A stretch of DNA of 64,000 nucleotides, taken from the NCBI RefSeq assembly GCF_029784155.1, contig NC_073693.1, forward strand, positions 282,737,456 to 282,801,455, in the 5' to 3' direction. The notes under the pieces are model-generated. The model made no database searches and was not told where the DNA came from. It saw only the letters and a program-made list of their open reading frames with translations. Shown in pieces: positions 33,858 through 44,940 of the stretch (the stretch's first letter is position 1; the number at the start of each line of letters is the position of its first letter). The position numbers and the translations under genes were made by a program. Source of the stretch: Uranotaenia lowii. Taxonomy: Eukaryota > Arthropoda > Insecta > Diptera > Culicidae.

Positions 33858-35337
33858 GCCGAGTGCTGTTGAATGATTTTTTGAAAATTCCTCGTTTTTT
33901 TATAGTATTAAAAAAATCAGGAGGCGGTAAACTCAAAATTAATGCCAAAAGAGGCGACGAGTGAAAACAAATATTTCCATTTTTCCGATACTTTTTTTTT
34001 ATTGTTCCGTTCTCTAACAATCACATTTTGTATCATCCACTCTGATATTCAAAGAAATTTTGATGGAACTCCAGGGGCAAAATATCTCAAATGAAATTTT
34101 GACACCTATTTATTTCTAGACTTCCTGCGGAAGTTGAAAGCCCTATGCTCTTAGGATTGCATCATACATTATTTTATACATTTTTGCGGGATTTCAAACA
34201 CTTTTATGGACATGATCGATTAACTCCTTGATGAGTGGGTCAAAGAATAATTTGTCAAAATTAAAATAATTGAATAAATTGATTCAGCAAAATCATGTTG
34301 AAGGAATTCTCTATATATTAAACTTGTGGACATGTCACATCACTATTTAAAGTGATGCCTTACAACACTTGCCATGCCATAAAAGTTAGCGATAAAAACC
34401 TCAAATAAATATTTTTTTTAAATTTATTCAAGAGGCATAAAGTACATAAAGTTTATATTTGGTTTTGCTCAGTAAATCAATAAACATTTTGGTTCTGAAA
34501 GGAGAGAAAAAAAAGTGAATACATGATATTTGAATCACATCAATTCATGTCCTTATTCACTCTTTTTCACATTTCGTGTTGTTTATCTCATGAATCTGTA
34601 CACAATTCTGCATTCAGAATGCTTGTTTTTAATCTAAGTACTTTATACATCATTCAAGTATCAATTACTGATTCATTTATTTGACCACTGGTTTCTAATA
34701 GAATATTCAGTATCAAATTTATTGAAATAAACAATAATAATTATTTTTGTTTTAAATTAAAACAATATTCAAGAAGCAGAGTTTTTCTATCGTTAACTGA
34801 TGAAAAAGATTAAAAAATTCTTGTTTATTGTTGTTCTGATTTCAGGTATTGATCTATATTTTCAATTGGTTTCCTGGGTCCTTATTTATTCTCAAATATG
34901 ATTTTTCAGCGCTATAAATTTTGATTCTGAAGTCATTCTGATTTCAATGTAGAAACGTGATAATGCTATAATTTATGAAATCTTGAGCCTATATTTTCTG
35001 CAAAGTATTCAATACTTTTTGTTTAATTTTAAACGGAACTCGACTAGTGGTTATCTAATAAGAATCATTTTAAAACAATGGATTTGGATCGTTGAAAAAA
35101 TTTACTTTTAAGGTAAAACTTCTATTTCATTCTAATTCTTGTTGTTTTAAAATCTAGTAAGAACAAATTGCAAAATTTACTAAACATATGCTTCGACTTC
35201 AAAATACTCAGACTGCGAAAAAGAAAAGGCTCGTTGAACAAAGTTCTTAATCAATATAAATATGGCATCATACATTGCCGTTATGAATCATGAAAATTGT
35301 ACCGTAAACTTATCGCTACTACTATTTTGATGACTTA
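33858..35337. other. AT-rich spacer
   Basis: No gene or repeat recognised. Confidence 0.4.
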
Positions 35338-35342
35338 AAAAT

Positions 35343-35781
35343 TGTTGAATTCAATGATTTAGCAACAGGGAATTGGTTTGGAAATGAGATACCATTTATT
35401 CATTTCTGTTCGTCAAGTCCTTATAAGCTAACTTTGACCTATAGCGATAACAATCTTGTCGCTTAACCTAGGTGATTCTCAACTCAGAATCATTCCTTAA
35501 TTTCTATCATATTCTGGGCTAACCACCCAGAATAAACTGCCAACACTGCAGGGTAACTCATAACCACTTGCTGTGTTGGCTGAGTTTAGCGTGCATGATG
35601 ACAACATTTATATTGTTGTCATCATCATTGACCATCATTAACTGTCAACCGCTATTGTTCTCAATATGCGAATTGACGAAAGAGAACGAAACCAAAACAA
35701 TCGGTTTTGGTTTTGCTCAAACGTGGTCGCGAAGAAAAACGGGTCCGGGAATTTCTCCGGGATAAATCGTAAGTATCAACA
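35343..35781 (-). repeat. 3' LTR of the copia element
   Basis: 439 bp. Its first bases in element sense, TGTTGA, also contain the polyprotein stop codon. Confidence 0.96.
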
Positions 35782-37302
35782 CCTCCCCTCAATTCGCAAA
35801 TTGAGAGTGCTGAACAGCTTCGCATGCCTCGCCCTTGGTAACGCCTTCGTGAACGCATCAGCTGGCTTATCCTCAGTTGAGATATGTCGCAAAGAAAGCT
35901 GACCGCTTCTTATGATCTCTCTGATGAACGCGTACTTGACATCCAAGTGTTTCATCCGCTGATGGGTCCTCGCCTCCTGCAGGTACTGGATGCATGGGAT
36001 GTTGTCCTCCATCAATGTGAAAGGAGTGCTAACCACACCCAATTCATCCAAGAAGTTTGTTAGCCACAAAGCTTCCTTCACCGCATTGCACAGCGCTCCA
36101 ATCTCAGCTTCGGTCGATGAGAGACTGACCGTCTGCTGACGTTTCGTTGACCACGAAATCAAATTCCCGAAGATCATGTACGCATAGCCCGATACAGATC
36201 TTCGATCATCGGAATCGTTAGCGAAATCTGCGTCTGCATATCCGATGAGTATTTCCGGTTTCGCGTTTCTGCGGTATACCAACGCCGTATCGGTCGTACC
36301 TCGAAGGTATCGCAGAACACGCTTCAGGCCTTGCCAGTGCCTATCCGCCGGGCTGGCCTGGTATTTGCTCAGTGCGCTAACCGCTGCACAGATATCTGGC
36401 CTTGAAGATGTCGCCATATATTGGAGACAACCGATCAATTCCTTGAACGGCTGTTCGGTGATAACTTCACCATCGTCCAGCTTTGTCCACCGAACGTTGG
36501 TGTCAAGTGGTGTGCCTACGGGTTTACAATCGGCCATACCAAATCGCTGCAAAACCTTCTCGACGTATCCTGATTGCGAAATCTCGATGATGCTCTTGCT
36601 GAAATCTCGCTTGATGGTCATTCCTAAGAAAGTCTTGACCTCCAGCAGATCTTTCATTTGGAATAACCTTCCAAGCTCGGTTTTTATCCAGATAACCTCT
36701 GATAAATCTTTGCCGGAAATCAGGATGTCATCCACGTACAGGATAAGAATGAGTCCTCGCTTGCAGGATCGGTAAACGCAGCAGTCACTCTTCAACGGAA
36801 CGAAACCAAGTTTTCGTATCTCGTCGTCGAATCGCTGATTCCAAGCACGACCCGCTTGTTTCAAGCCGTACAGGCTTTTCTGCAGCCGAACCACCTTCGA
36901 TTTGCCGATGTCGTCATTTGGCAACTGCATGAAGATAACCTCTTCTAAATTTCCGTTAAGAAATGCAGTTTTGACGTCCATCTGATGAACGACCATGTGG
37001 AGTTCGTTTGCCAACGCCAAGACTGTGCGAACACTCTCCATTTTGGCCACCGGAGCGAAGGTTTCCCAGTAGTCCAGTCCTGGTCTCTGAGAACACCCTT
37101 TTGCAACCAATCGTGCCTTGTAGCGACCGTCATCCTTTATGGTGAACACCCACTTCGATAGAATGGGTTTTCTATGACCTGGGGGTAAGCTGACCGCTTC
37201 CCAAGTCTTGTTTTCTGCTAAGGCAGCCATCTCCTCGTCAATGGCGGTCTTCCAGGATTCCCAGTCGTCTCGGCGCTTCAATTCGTAGATGTTTTGAGGT
37301 AG
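35776..37302 (-). CDS. gag-pol: Copia reverse transcriptase and RNase H
   Basis: In the same frame as the upstream Gag-integrase part, separated only by the TAG. About 508 codons. Motifs in order: KWVFTIKDDGRYKARLVAKG, MDVKTAFLNG (first catalytic Asp), LYGLKQAGRAWNQRF, LYVDDILI (YVDD), and RNase H with GYADADFA and SLSSTEAEI. It is open to the TGA at 35778-35776, which lies inside the LTR terminus. No own ATG is found near the start of the domain, so it needs read-through, or the TAG is a recent nonsense mutation. Confidence 0.94.
   Translation of the reverse strand, partial: LPQNIYELKRRDDWESWKTAIDEEMAALAENKTWEAVSLPPGHRKPILSKWVFTIKDDGRYKARLVAKGCSQRPGLDYWETFAPVAKMESVRTVLALANELHMVVHQMDVKTAFLNGNLEEVIFMQLPNDDIGKSKVVRLQKSLYGLKQAGRAWNQRFDDEIRKLGFVPLKSDCCVYRSCKRGLILILYVDDILISGKDLSEVIWIKTELGRLFQMKDLLEVKTFLGMTIKRDFSKSIIEISQSGYVEKVLQRFGMADCKPVGTPLDTNVRWTKLDDGEVITEQPFKELIGCLQYMATSSRPDICAAVSALSKYQASPADRHWQGLKRVLRYLRGTTDTALVYRRNAKPEILIGYADADFANDSDDRRSVSGYAYMIFGNLISWSTKRQQTVSLSSTEAEIGALCNAVKEALWLTNFLDELGVVSTPFTLMEDNIPCIQYLQEARTHQRMKHLDVKYAFIREIIRSGQLSLRHISTEDKPADAFTKALPRARHAKLFSTLNLRIEGRC
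35782..35790 (-). other. Polypurine tract of the copia element
   Basis: GAGGGGAGG lies directly before the 3' LTR. It is also coding, giving the residues just before the final Cys and stop. Confidence 0.8.
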
Positions 37303-39999
37303 CTACTTATCAATAACAGCGGCTACGTTGGCCACGTACCGTTGAGTAACTCCTCGAGTTCGCTGACTTCGTATCAGCGCCGGTTCCGGATCGACGGAAT
37401 TTTGTACATCATCGTCGTCCTCATCGTCTGGGAATTCTGCACTACTTTCATAGTCGCTTTCGCCGGGTTCATCCTCAATCGCACTGTTGCTCACAGTTTG
37501 AATGGGATTAACAGGTATATCGGCTAACCGCTCGGATGTGGGTTCGGGTGATGACACTTCGGCTAACCGCTCGACAGTGTTTTGTTGTTCTGTAACATTG
37601 GCTAACCGCTCAAATGTTGATTCTGGCTCTGTAGAAACCTCGGGCTTCTCGATGGATGATGGGAGTGGCTCTACGTAGTTTTGTTCAAGCTCCATCATGC
37701 TGGTTTCATCGAAGACTACGTTTCGATGAATTTCAATGGATCGACTCGACCCGTTCCAAAGCCTGAACCCGTTGTTAGCATAGCCCACGAAAACGAGTCG
37801 TTTGGATTTAGCATCGAGCTTTTGCCGCTTTTCCTTCGGAATCTTTGCGTACGCTGGGCACCCGAAAATCCGAAGATTATTCAGCCTGGGTTTTCGACCA
37901 AACCACATTTCATAGGGAGTCTTGTTAACCACAAGACCCCGTGTTGGTGATCGGTTCGTCAGGTACGCAGCGCACAAGATCGCTTCGCCCCACATAGCCT
38001 TCGGTTGCTTGCTGCCATGGAGCATCGCCCTTGCCTTTTCCATCAGAGTTCGGTTGGCTCGTTCGCTGACGCCGTTTTGTTGCGGAGTGTATGGGACCGT
38101 GAATACCATCTGAACTCCTTTCTCAGAACAATGTCGTTGAAAGTCGTTGCTGATGTATTCACGCCCGTTGTCGCATCGCAGGTTGCACAACTTCTGACCG
38201 AAGTGTGCTGTAGCCATCGCCTCGTACTGTTTAAACCGCTCGAAGACCTCGCTCTTGTGCTTGAGCAGATACACGACCATGAAGTGGGTATAGTCGTCGA
38301 TGAAGGTGACGAAATAGCGGAATCCGTCAAACGTCGGCACCTCCATGTACCCACAAACGTCGGAGTGCACAAGCTCGAGTGGTCTAACCGACCGAGGGAG
38401 CTTTGCATTGTTGAATTTGTTGGCTGTCTGTTTTCCTGCCATGCAGCTTTCGCAGACAGCTTGGTTTTCAGTTTTGGCTGGTAAATGACAGATACCCTCT
38501 GCCATTTTGTCGCGAACCAGCTGCTGTACTGACGCGAGACCAAGATGACCTAGCCTCATATGCCATTTTTGTGTCGTCGTATGGCTTCCAAGCAGCGCTT
38601 TCCGATGAGACTGACCAGACCACAGAAAATCAAGACAATACAAGCTGTCAACGATTTTTCCTTCAGCAAACACCTCCCCAGAATATTCGAACCGAACTTG
38701 GTTGCCCAGAAAAATCACCCTTTTCCCGTTCTCGGTGCATTTTCGAACTGAGAGTAAATTCTCTTCCAGTTCGGGTATAAAAAGAACGTTGTAGAGTATT
38801 ATGGGCTTTATTGATTTTCCAACTACGCTTTTTAAAACAACTTTGCCAGTTTTCTTTGCACGTAAACTCTCGCCAGATTTAGCCGTTTCAATAATGACGG
38901 GCTCGGCAAGGTCTCTGACGTCCTGGAGAAGTCCTTCATCCTGGACCATGTGCTGGGTGGCGCCGGAATCGACGACAAATCTGACCCTGCGCTCTTTTCG
39001 TCCGCTGGTAACCCCAGCAGTTGAGCGTCGAGCTTCAACGGCCACCATAATTTTTCCACGTTGGCCTTTACGTTGGGCTGGGCAACGATTTTTGTAGTGC
39101 CCCGGCTCACCACACCCGAAGCAAATGATTTTCTCCGCCTTTCGGGCCTTCATCGCGGAGTTTGGTGCTGCATTCCTTGTTGGAAAGTCCCCTCGACTTT
39201 GAAATGCTAGCTCTGCGTCCAGGAACATTCTTTTGAGCTCCAGTATCGGTTTCGCGCAAAGGTCCGCAATCGGTAGAACGGTCAAAGCCCCTTTGACATG
39301 GTTGTAATCGTTGGGAACCGCCGAGATCAGCGCGTGGACCTTTTCATCCGCCGGGATGTTGGCACCCATGCGCTCAAGCTCCCGAACAATCAGATCGTAT
39401 TCCTCAAACAATTGACTCAACGATCTGATGTTCCTCCGGTGTTTGAGGTCATGGAGCCTATCGCGCATCGCTATCCAAGAATAGGTGCCAACGCGCTGGT
39501 ACGTCTTCACCAAGATGTCCATGGCCTCCTTCGCATATCGTACCCCGATTATGCGGTTAAGGACGATGTTGTTGACGGCCATCACGATCTCGTCCAGTGC
39601 CTCGGAGTCCTCGTTTTTGCGCTTCCGGAGGGCTACCAGGCGCCGTTCCTCCTCTGCGGGCTCCTTCATTGGGATGGCGCAGTCGTCTTCCTCAGGGGTT
39701 CGCACCATGGTGTGGATGAGGTTTTTAGCGACTAATCGGCGCTCAATCCTCCATTTCCATGCTGCGAAGGTCTCCTCCCGGCCGTCGAAAAGAAAGTCGC
39801 GCATGCTACCCGCAGCGTGACTGGTGACGGCATCGAGAGTACCCCTCTCGGAAGACGGCCCTCCTCGGGCTGGGCAACTGGCGGAGTCGAGAGTAACCCT
39901 CTCGGAAACCGACCATTCCCGGGATCGTTCCTTGGCTGCTGGTTCCTCCGGATTCCTGGTGGACCTCGCTTCCTTCTTCGGGACCTGGGCTTGGGACAT
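37303..39999 (-). CDS. gag-pol: Copia Gag, protease and integrase
   Basis: 898 codons from ATG 39999. Residues 65-285 are the copia Gag domain (FAAWKWRIERRLV, LFEEYDLIVRELERMG). One zinc knuckle is C293-x2-C296-x4-H301-x4-C306. The protease motif is VDSGATQHM (D344). Integrase has the finger H480-x4-H485...C516-x2-C519 and the DD35E triad D547, D610, E646. The C-terminal stretch 795-830 repeats ERLA three times. All catalytic residues are present. The frame ends at TAG 37305-37303, and the next codons in the same frame continue directly into reverse transcriptase. The start was chosen as the first ATG giving the complete Gag after the leader repeat. Confidence 0.95.
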   Translation of the reverse strand: MSQAQVPKKEARSTRNPEEPAAKERSREWSVSERVTLDSASCPARGGPSSERGTLDAVTSHAAGSMRDFLFDGREETFAAWKWRIERRLVAKNLIHTMVRTPEEDDCAIPMKEPAEEERRLVALRKRKNEDSEALDEIVMAVNNIVLNRIIGVRYAKEAMDILVKTYQRVGTYSWIAMRDRLHDLKHRRNIRSLSQLFEEYDLIVRELERMGANIPADEKVHALISAVPNDYNHVKGALTVLPIADLCAKPILELKRMFLDAELAFQSRGDFPTRNAAPNSAMKARKAEKIICFGCGEPGHYKNRCPAQRKGQRGKIMVAVEARRSTAGVTSGRKERRVRFVVDSGATQHMVQDEGLLQDVRDLAEPVIIETAKSGESLRAKKTGKVVLKSVVGKSIKPIILYNVLFIPELEENLLSVRKCTENGKRVIFLGNQVRFEYSGEVFAEGKIVDSLYCLDFLWSGQSHRKALLGSHTTTQKWHMRLGHLGLASVQQLVRDKMAEGICHLPAKTENQAVCESCMAGKQTANKFNNAKLPRSVRPLELVHSDVCGYMEVPTFDGFRYFVTFIDDYTHFMVVYLLKHKSEVFERFKQYEAMATAHFGQKLCNLRCDNGREYISNDFQRHCSEKGVQMVFTVPYTPQQNGVSERANRTLMEKARAMLHGSKQPKAMWGEAILCAAYLTNRSPTRGLVVNKTPYEMWFGRKPRLNNLRIFGCPAYAKIPKEKRQKLDAKSKRLVFVGYANNGFRLWNGSSRSIEIHRNVVFDETSMMELEQNYVEPLPSSIEKPEVSTEPESTFERLANVTEQQNTVERLAEVSSPEPTSERLADIPVNPIQTVSNSAIEDEPGESDYESSAEFPDDEDDDDVQNSVDPEPALIRSQRTRGVTQRYVANVAAVIDK

Positions 40000-40140
40000 C
40001 TTGGCTGACCACCTCGGACCTCGACTGATTCCTGGATGACCTCGGCTGACCTCTTCGGACCTTGGCTGACCTCTTGGGACCTTTGGATGACCTCGTGGGA
40101 CCTCTGGCTGACCTCTTCGGACCTCTGGCTGGCTGGAATG
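39975..40140 (-). repeat. Degenerate 21-bp tandem repeat in the copia leader
   Basis: Units like GACCTCTTCGGACCTTGGCT recur about six times on the plus strand, ending just upstream of, and slightly overlapping, the Gag start. Confidence 0.75.
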
Positions 40141-40227
40141 CTCCTGGACTTGCTAACCGCAAGTTTTCGAATAATTTTTCTAGAGTACCCCTCTATCGCT
40201 ATCTCTTATTTTCCTCACCAGACGTAT

Positions 40228-40241
40228 CTGGGCCCATAACC
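40228..40241 (-). other. Primer-binding site of the copia element
   Basis: Directly after the 5' LTR the minus strand reads GGTTATGGGCCCAG. As in Drosophila copia, this is complementary to the anticodon region of initiator tRNA-Met, implying a half-tRNA primer. Confidence 0.9.
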
Positions 40242-40680
40242 TGTTGAATTCAATGATTTAGCTACAGGAAATTGGTTTGGAAATGAGATACCATTTATTC
40301 ATTTCTGTTCGTCAAGTCCTTATAAGCTAACTTTGACCTATAGCGATAACAATCTTGTCGCTTAACCTAGGTGATTCTCAACTCAGAATCATTCCTTAAT
40401 TTCTATCATATTCTGGGCTAACCACCCAGAATAAACTGCCAACACTGCAGGGTAACTCATAACCACTTGCTGTGTTGGCTGAGTTTAGCGTGCATGATGA
40501 CAACATTTATATTGTTGTCATCATCATTGACCATCATTAACTGTCAACCGCTATTGTTCTCAATATGCGAATTGACGAAAGAGAACGAAACCAAAACAAT
40601 CGGTTTTGGTTTTGCTCAAACGTGGTCGCGAAGAAAAACGGGTCCGGGAATTTCTCCGGGATAAATCGTAAGTATCAACA
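40242..40680 (-). repeat. 5' LTR of the copia element
   Basis: 439 bp, TGTTGA...TCAACA. Two differences from 35343-35781 (GCTACAGGA here against GCAACAGGG there). Confidence 0.96.
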
Positions 40681-40685
40681 AAAAT

Positions 40686-41907
40686 AAATTTATTCTATTT
40701 ATTTTGGAGCTGATCATCTTGAAAGTTTATTCAACCCTCCAAAGCTGCCCGCAAAGTGATCGTTTTGGGGAAATTTTACCTATAGCCCTAAAGATTATTG
40801 TTGATCTCCTGACCGCAAATGATGACCGATTTTGTTGAATTTAGATTCATTGTGTAGGTAATTTATTTTTGTTTTGCAGCATTTTAAAGTAGGTATATGT
40901 TTTACCAGGTTAACAGAAATTTGTTCCCATAGAAAAAATGTCAAGAAATCAATTTTATTTTTCTAATATTTAGATCATTCGAAAATTCTGTTATATTCAA
41001 GTGTTTTATTGATTTTCGGAATTGTCGAGAATAAATTTGTCCAACCATGTTAAAAGATGTTGAGGTCCAATGTAAGATTTGACCGCTATCTCGGGTCTTC
41101 CGTACGAAAAAAATCTGATTTAAAAAATGATGATTGCTTCTATGTATCTCTTGTAATTATTAACCGATTTTCAAAACTCAAATATTAGTTTTTTCTCGTT
41201 AACTTGATAATCATTTTCATAAAACAAGTCTCTCGAAAATCTCAGTACTTTAGTATCTTAGAATGATAATTATAATGATTGAAATTTGCGCTTTTAGTAA
41301 AATTGACCCGAACAGCTTTTGAAGGTTAAATCTACAGGTCTCAATCGTTCTACAAAGTTTTTGGTTGATAAATTCCGGAATTTTTACCGCTAACCGAGAA
41401 TGAATTTCATTTTTTTTAATGTTTAAAGGAGTTTATTTTGTTTTCCTTTTAGCTGATTGCTCAACTTAACAGTTTTAGAGGAAAAAAGTAAGGAAGGGAA
41501 GCATAAAAATCAATCACTTTATAGACGTAGATCGATAGCTTTTAGGAAAATGTAGATTTTGAACATGTAGCCTAGATTTTTTACAGCTAGGGGAAGTACA
41601 CCTACCTCCGTCGTATCCTTTTGATTCGTCTTAATTCCAAAGTCTTAATTAAGCCAAAAAAATCCTTCTCCACTTTATTTGGGTACTTCAGATTATAACT
41701 TACGCTTGTGAATTTATTTTCCATCACAAATTTGTCACTTTGAAAACTATTTTTTGAGATATTTGGTATTGAAATCGCAAAGTGAAATGAATTATTGGCG
41801 CACTCCGCCATATTGAAAGCCGAACTTAGTGATCCCCCCAACGTGATTCTTTGCTTTAAAGCTTTCTGTCGATCAAAATTATAAAAACCAACAGAAAAAT
41901 GTTGAAA
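40686..41907. other. AT-rich spacer with one dispersed repeat
   Basis: No gene recognised. 41150-41345 matches 57165-57350. Confidence 0.4.
41150..41345 (+). repeat. Dispersed repeat, copy 1
   Basis: Shares with 57165-57350, in the same orientation and order, TTAGTTTTTTCTC, AAGTCTCTC, TTAGAATGATAATTA and TTGACCCGAACAGCTTT. The copies are diverged and the ends are unclear. Confidence 0.55.
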
Positions 41908-42967
41908 TCTATACCTATATATAAAAAGTTATTCCTGTTTGTTCGTTTGTATGTTTGTCTTCAATAGGCTATGCCGCCTTAAGAGCTAGAGAGCTGAAAT
42001 TTGACATGGGTGCTCATTAGGACCAGGAATGATGAAAAATGTTTTTAGATTTTCGGATGACCCCTTTTGAAGGGGGTCGTCCATACAACAACGGTTTTAT
42101 TCCCACGAATCAAAAGTCATGGCACCCATTTTGCGAACCGATTTTCGTTTCCGTTCGTTTCGTTGGCGGGATTATTTTCACCATCACCATGGGCCGGGTA
42201 TTAGAATCAACAACCATATCCAGAGCTCCTATGTACCTACTGGATAGCAAAGCTTGCTGAGCATTAAAAATTTGGAAGTGAAAATTTAGGCGGGTGTTTT
42301 TGTACCTTCTACTGTTCAAAGCACGTGCTACCGGTACGAGATATTTGAATACAATTATAAGCCTACATTTTGATTGAAAAATACAACTAGCCTGTTAGGA
42401 ATATATTGACTAGAATAGTAGTGGCTTTCAAAGTGCTCTTTACCGCCGCTGGGGGGCTTTGTGGGTCAACCATTATTATATATTTGGAATTCCTCATAGA
42501 GAATGAATTTTTTTTAGATTCACAATTAAAAGCTCAAGGCTGCGATTTTGACGCTTCAATTGGGATTTTAATAGGGGATAAGAAAATTGATTAGATAATA
42601 AAATTTGAGGTTTTGAGTTTTATACAATTCGATTTCACTGACCAATTTCTAACTTTTGAGTTATCATTGATGACCAATGTGGTCGATTATACCATCCATT
42701 AATGGGATGTTTGTGCCCATGAAAAAAAACAGAACTAAAAAAAACCTTTTTCATAACAAAAAAAAATGGTGTTTTCGAGATTATTTGTTTTCGATAACTA
42801 CAAAAACTTTCAACATTTAAGATAAACTAATAATAAAACAGTGCGAAATTGAAAACCGAAAAAATTCACACATGCAATTGAAAACATGCAAAGTGAGTTT
42901 TCAACATGTTTCAACAAAGTTCGGAGGTTTTTTTAAGAAATTTCTGAGTAAATAAAACTTAAATATA
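41908..42967 (+). mobile_element. Helitron-like element, copy 1, 3' end missing
   Basis: Starts A|TCTATACCTATATATAAA and is a diverged inverse copy of the element at 44941-46677 over about 1 kb, in collinear order down to ACTTAAATATA. At that point the ATCGTGGGCCAC element (42968-43785) begins and the rest of the Helitron is not found beyond it. No Rep/helicase coding. Confidence 0.65.
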
Positions 42968-43785
42968 GGGGAGAGTGGGGTATCGTGGGCCATGGGGAAA
43001 CGTGGGCCACTTTTAATATCTCAGATGTGTGTTGAGATAAAAATCTCAAACCAACTGTCATCGTCGTCGCTTTGCGTGAGCTTATATTCCTATATGTTGT
43101 TGACTGAAATACGCATCATATGCTTCTTTTAGTTAACAGGCTAAAAAAAGTTAGAAAAAATTACGTACATAATTAAAAAAACACCCGCTAATTTCATCGA
43201 TGGGGAACCTAAAGTGCATAACAAAAATATGCTCATACGCTTATGATCTTGGTTTTGTCATGATCTTTCACGTGGAAAAGGAATTTTTGCTGAAACATCA
43301 ATAAGTCACAAAAACGCAACCAATTTGCAAATCATAGCTTGTGGGGAATCGTGGGCCACACATCTGGAATCACCTGTATTTTTATGTTTTTATACACATT
43401 CAGAACTTAAAATACGTTTTTCCTATCTGTAAAGTTTTCTTATGCCAAATGAAGAGTTATGAAAAATATTTTGTCCAACCTATATAAGAAATTTTGCCAA
43501 AACGTTCGCGAGCCAGGTTTTGGAATCTTTGCGATCATACACAGCTCTCTTTTTTATTTCATCATCTGAAATTGCTTTAAAATAACGAAATGCATTAGGA
43601 AATCACAGTTTAGGGTCAACTTATATACTTTGCATGTTATTTGGTCAATTTGAATTCGGTGGCCCACGATTCCCCACCATTTTTCAAAATCCAAAAAATA
43701 TTTCTTTTTTTCAAACAGTCAGAATTTGAGGAAAATAACTTATTAAAAACTTAAAAAAAATACCTTAGGATACCTTGAAATACCA
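42968..43785 (+). mobile_element. ATCGTGGGCCAC-family element, second copy, right end missing
   Basis: Begins GGGGAGAGTGGGGTATCGTG after TA (42966-42967) and matches 5210-6003 in reverse. It stops at the point that corresponds to 5205, so its last 110 bp are absent. Confidence 0.75.
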
Positions 43786-44219
43786 TTTTTCTTGAACGAA
43801 AATTGTCGAAAAGTCTAATTTTAGTTGAATTACGTAATCTGCCAAAAATTTGAGCCCAAATGCGCATTTCGCGCATCAACGTGGCGTTGCTTTGTTTCGA
43901 CATCCTTCGCCAGCGTTCCCACATGAATAAGAAAACAAATGTTGACAAAACGCATGTTTGATTTTGCCTCTTCTGAAATCTCTTACTATTCAGTCTTATT
44001 ACGTAGAAAAACATATACTTCTTTAACAAATGTTGATGTTATTTAAATATGTGCGGTTTCTGTGTAAATTTGTGCAAAGTTATTTGTGAATAATGTCTGG
44101 ATGATCGTTAAAAAATCTTATTTTACAGACAAATGCTGGCACATGGCATCCCAGTCCTTTGGAGAGTATGTTGGTATAAAAAAACACTTGCAAGGTAGAT
44201 TCAATTTACAAGGTCTAAT
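43786..44219. other. Spacer
   Basis: No gene recognised. Confidence 0.4.
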
Positions 44220-44227
44220 ATTGTGCT

Positions 44228-44673
44228 CAGAGGTGCCAGGTGGTTTAATCAAAAATCAGGACAGCACGATGAAAAAAATCTGGATTTTTCAGGACACCAC
44301 TAAATTGATGAAAATTACATGCAGCTCTGCTTGAATTGCATAACTAAAGGCGAAATACAAGTGCTGAAAACGCCTCAAATTATGTTCTTCTCGCTTTAGA
44401 ACCTTGGCTGGCCTGCAGTTAATATCTGAAAACACCATTTTAATATCATTTGAACCAAAGGTTAATCTATTTTATGAAAGATTTGTTTTATGTTCTCATC
44501 ATTTAGCAATAAATTTGGTAATTATTTAGATATTTGTTAAAAATCAGTACAAATCAGAACATTTTAATGGCCATTTTTCAAAAATCAGGACAAATCAAGC
44601 GGTTTTGAAAAAATCAGGACGGCCTCTCGAAAATCGGAACAAATCCTGAAAATCAGGACACCTGACACCCTTG
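44228..44673. mobile_element. hAT-like nonautonomous element with CAGGACA words
   Basis: Exact 8-bp duplication ATTGTGCT on both sides (44220-44227, 44674-44681), ends CAGAGGTGCCAGGTG and CACCTGACACCCTTG. The 8-bp duplication and CAG-type ends fit the hAT superfamily. AATCAGGACA occurs repeatedly near both ends. 446 bp, no coding. Confidence 0.78.
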
Positions 44674-44940
44674 ATTGTGCTGCCTGTAATTGCCTTAGCC
44701 AAGCAATGGTACCTAGGCTGGCTCAAAAGAACGTAATGGATTGATATGATTGCTGCACAGTTTCATAACACAATATTAGAAATATAGTTCAATAAATGAA
44801 TGTCAGTTTTACACCAACATGGAAGGTCATTCCATTGAAGTAATGAAAAAAACCTTCATCAAGTCGTTGTCTTAGGGGCCTTTACCCTATCTTAATTAAA
44901 AATTTCTCAGGAGTTAAAATCTGATGACAATTATTAATTA

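Larger units (their letters stand above)
35343..40680 (-). mobile_element. Ty1/copia LTR retrotransposon, young and nearly intact
   Basis: Two 439-bp LTRs in direct orientation enclose a minus-strand Gag-protease-integrase-reverse transcriptase-RNase H reading frame, the copia order. The flanking duplication is AAAAT (35338-35342, 40681-40685). LTRs start TGTTGA and end TCAACA. They differ at only two places near the TGTTGA end, so the insertion is recent. The primer site is the copia-type internal initiator-tRNA site. The only visible defect is one in-frame TAG between integrase and reverse transcriptase. Confidence 0.96.

Noticed and set aside
33425..33964. 179-codon open frame through the GC-rich islet
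   Set aside because: The second half is the low-complexity arm of an inverted-repeat element; composition shifts in mid-frame.
36245..39820. Several plus-strand open frames of 60-176 codons opposite the copia genes
   Set aside because: They are antisense shadows of the intact polyprotein.
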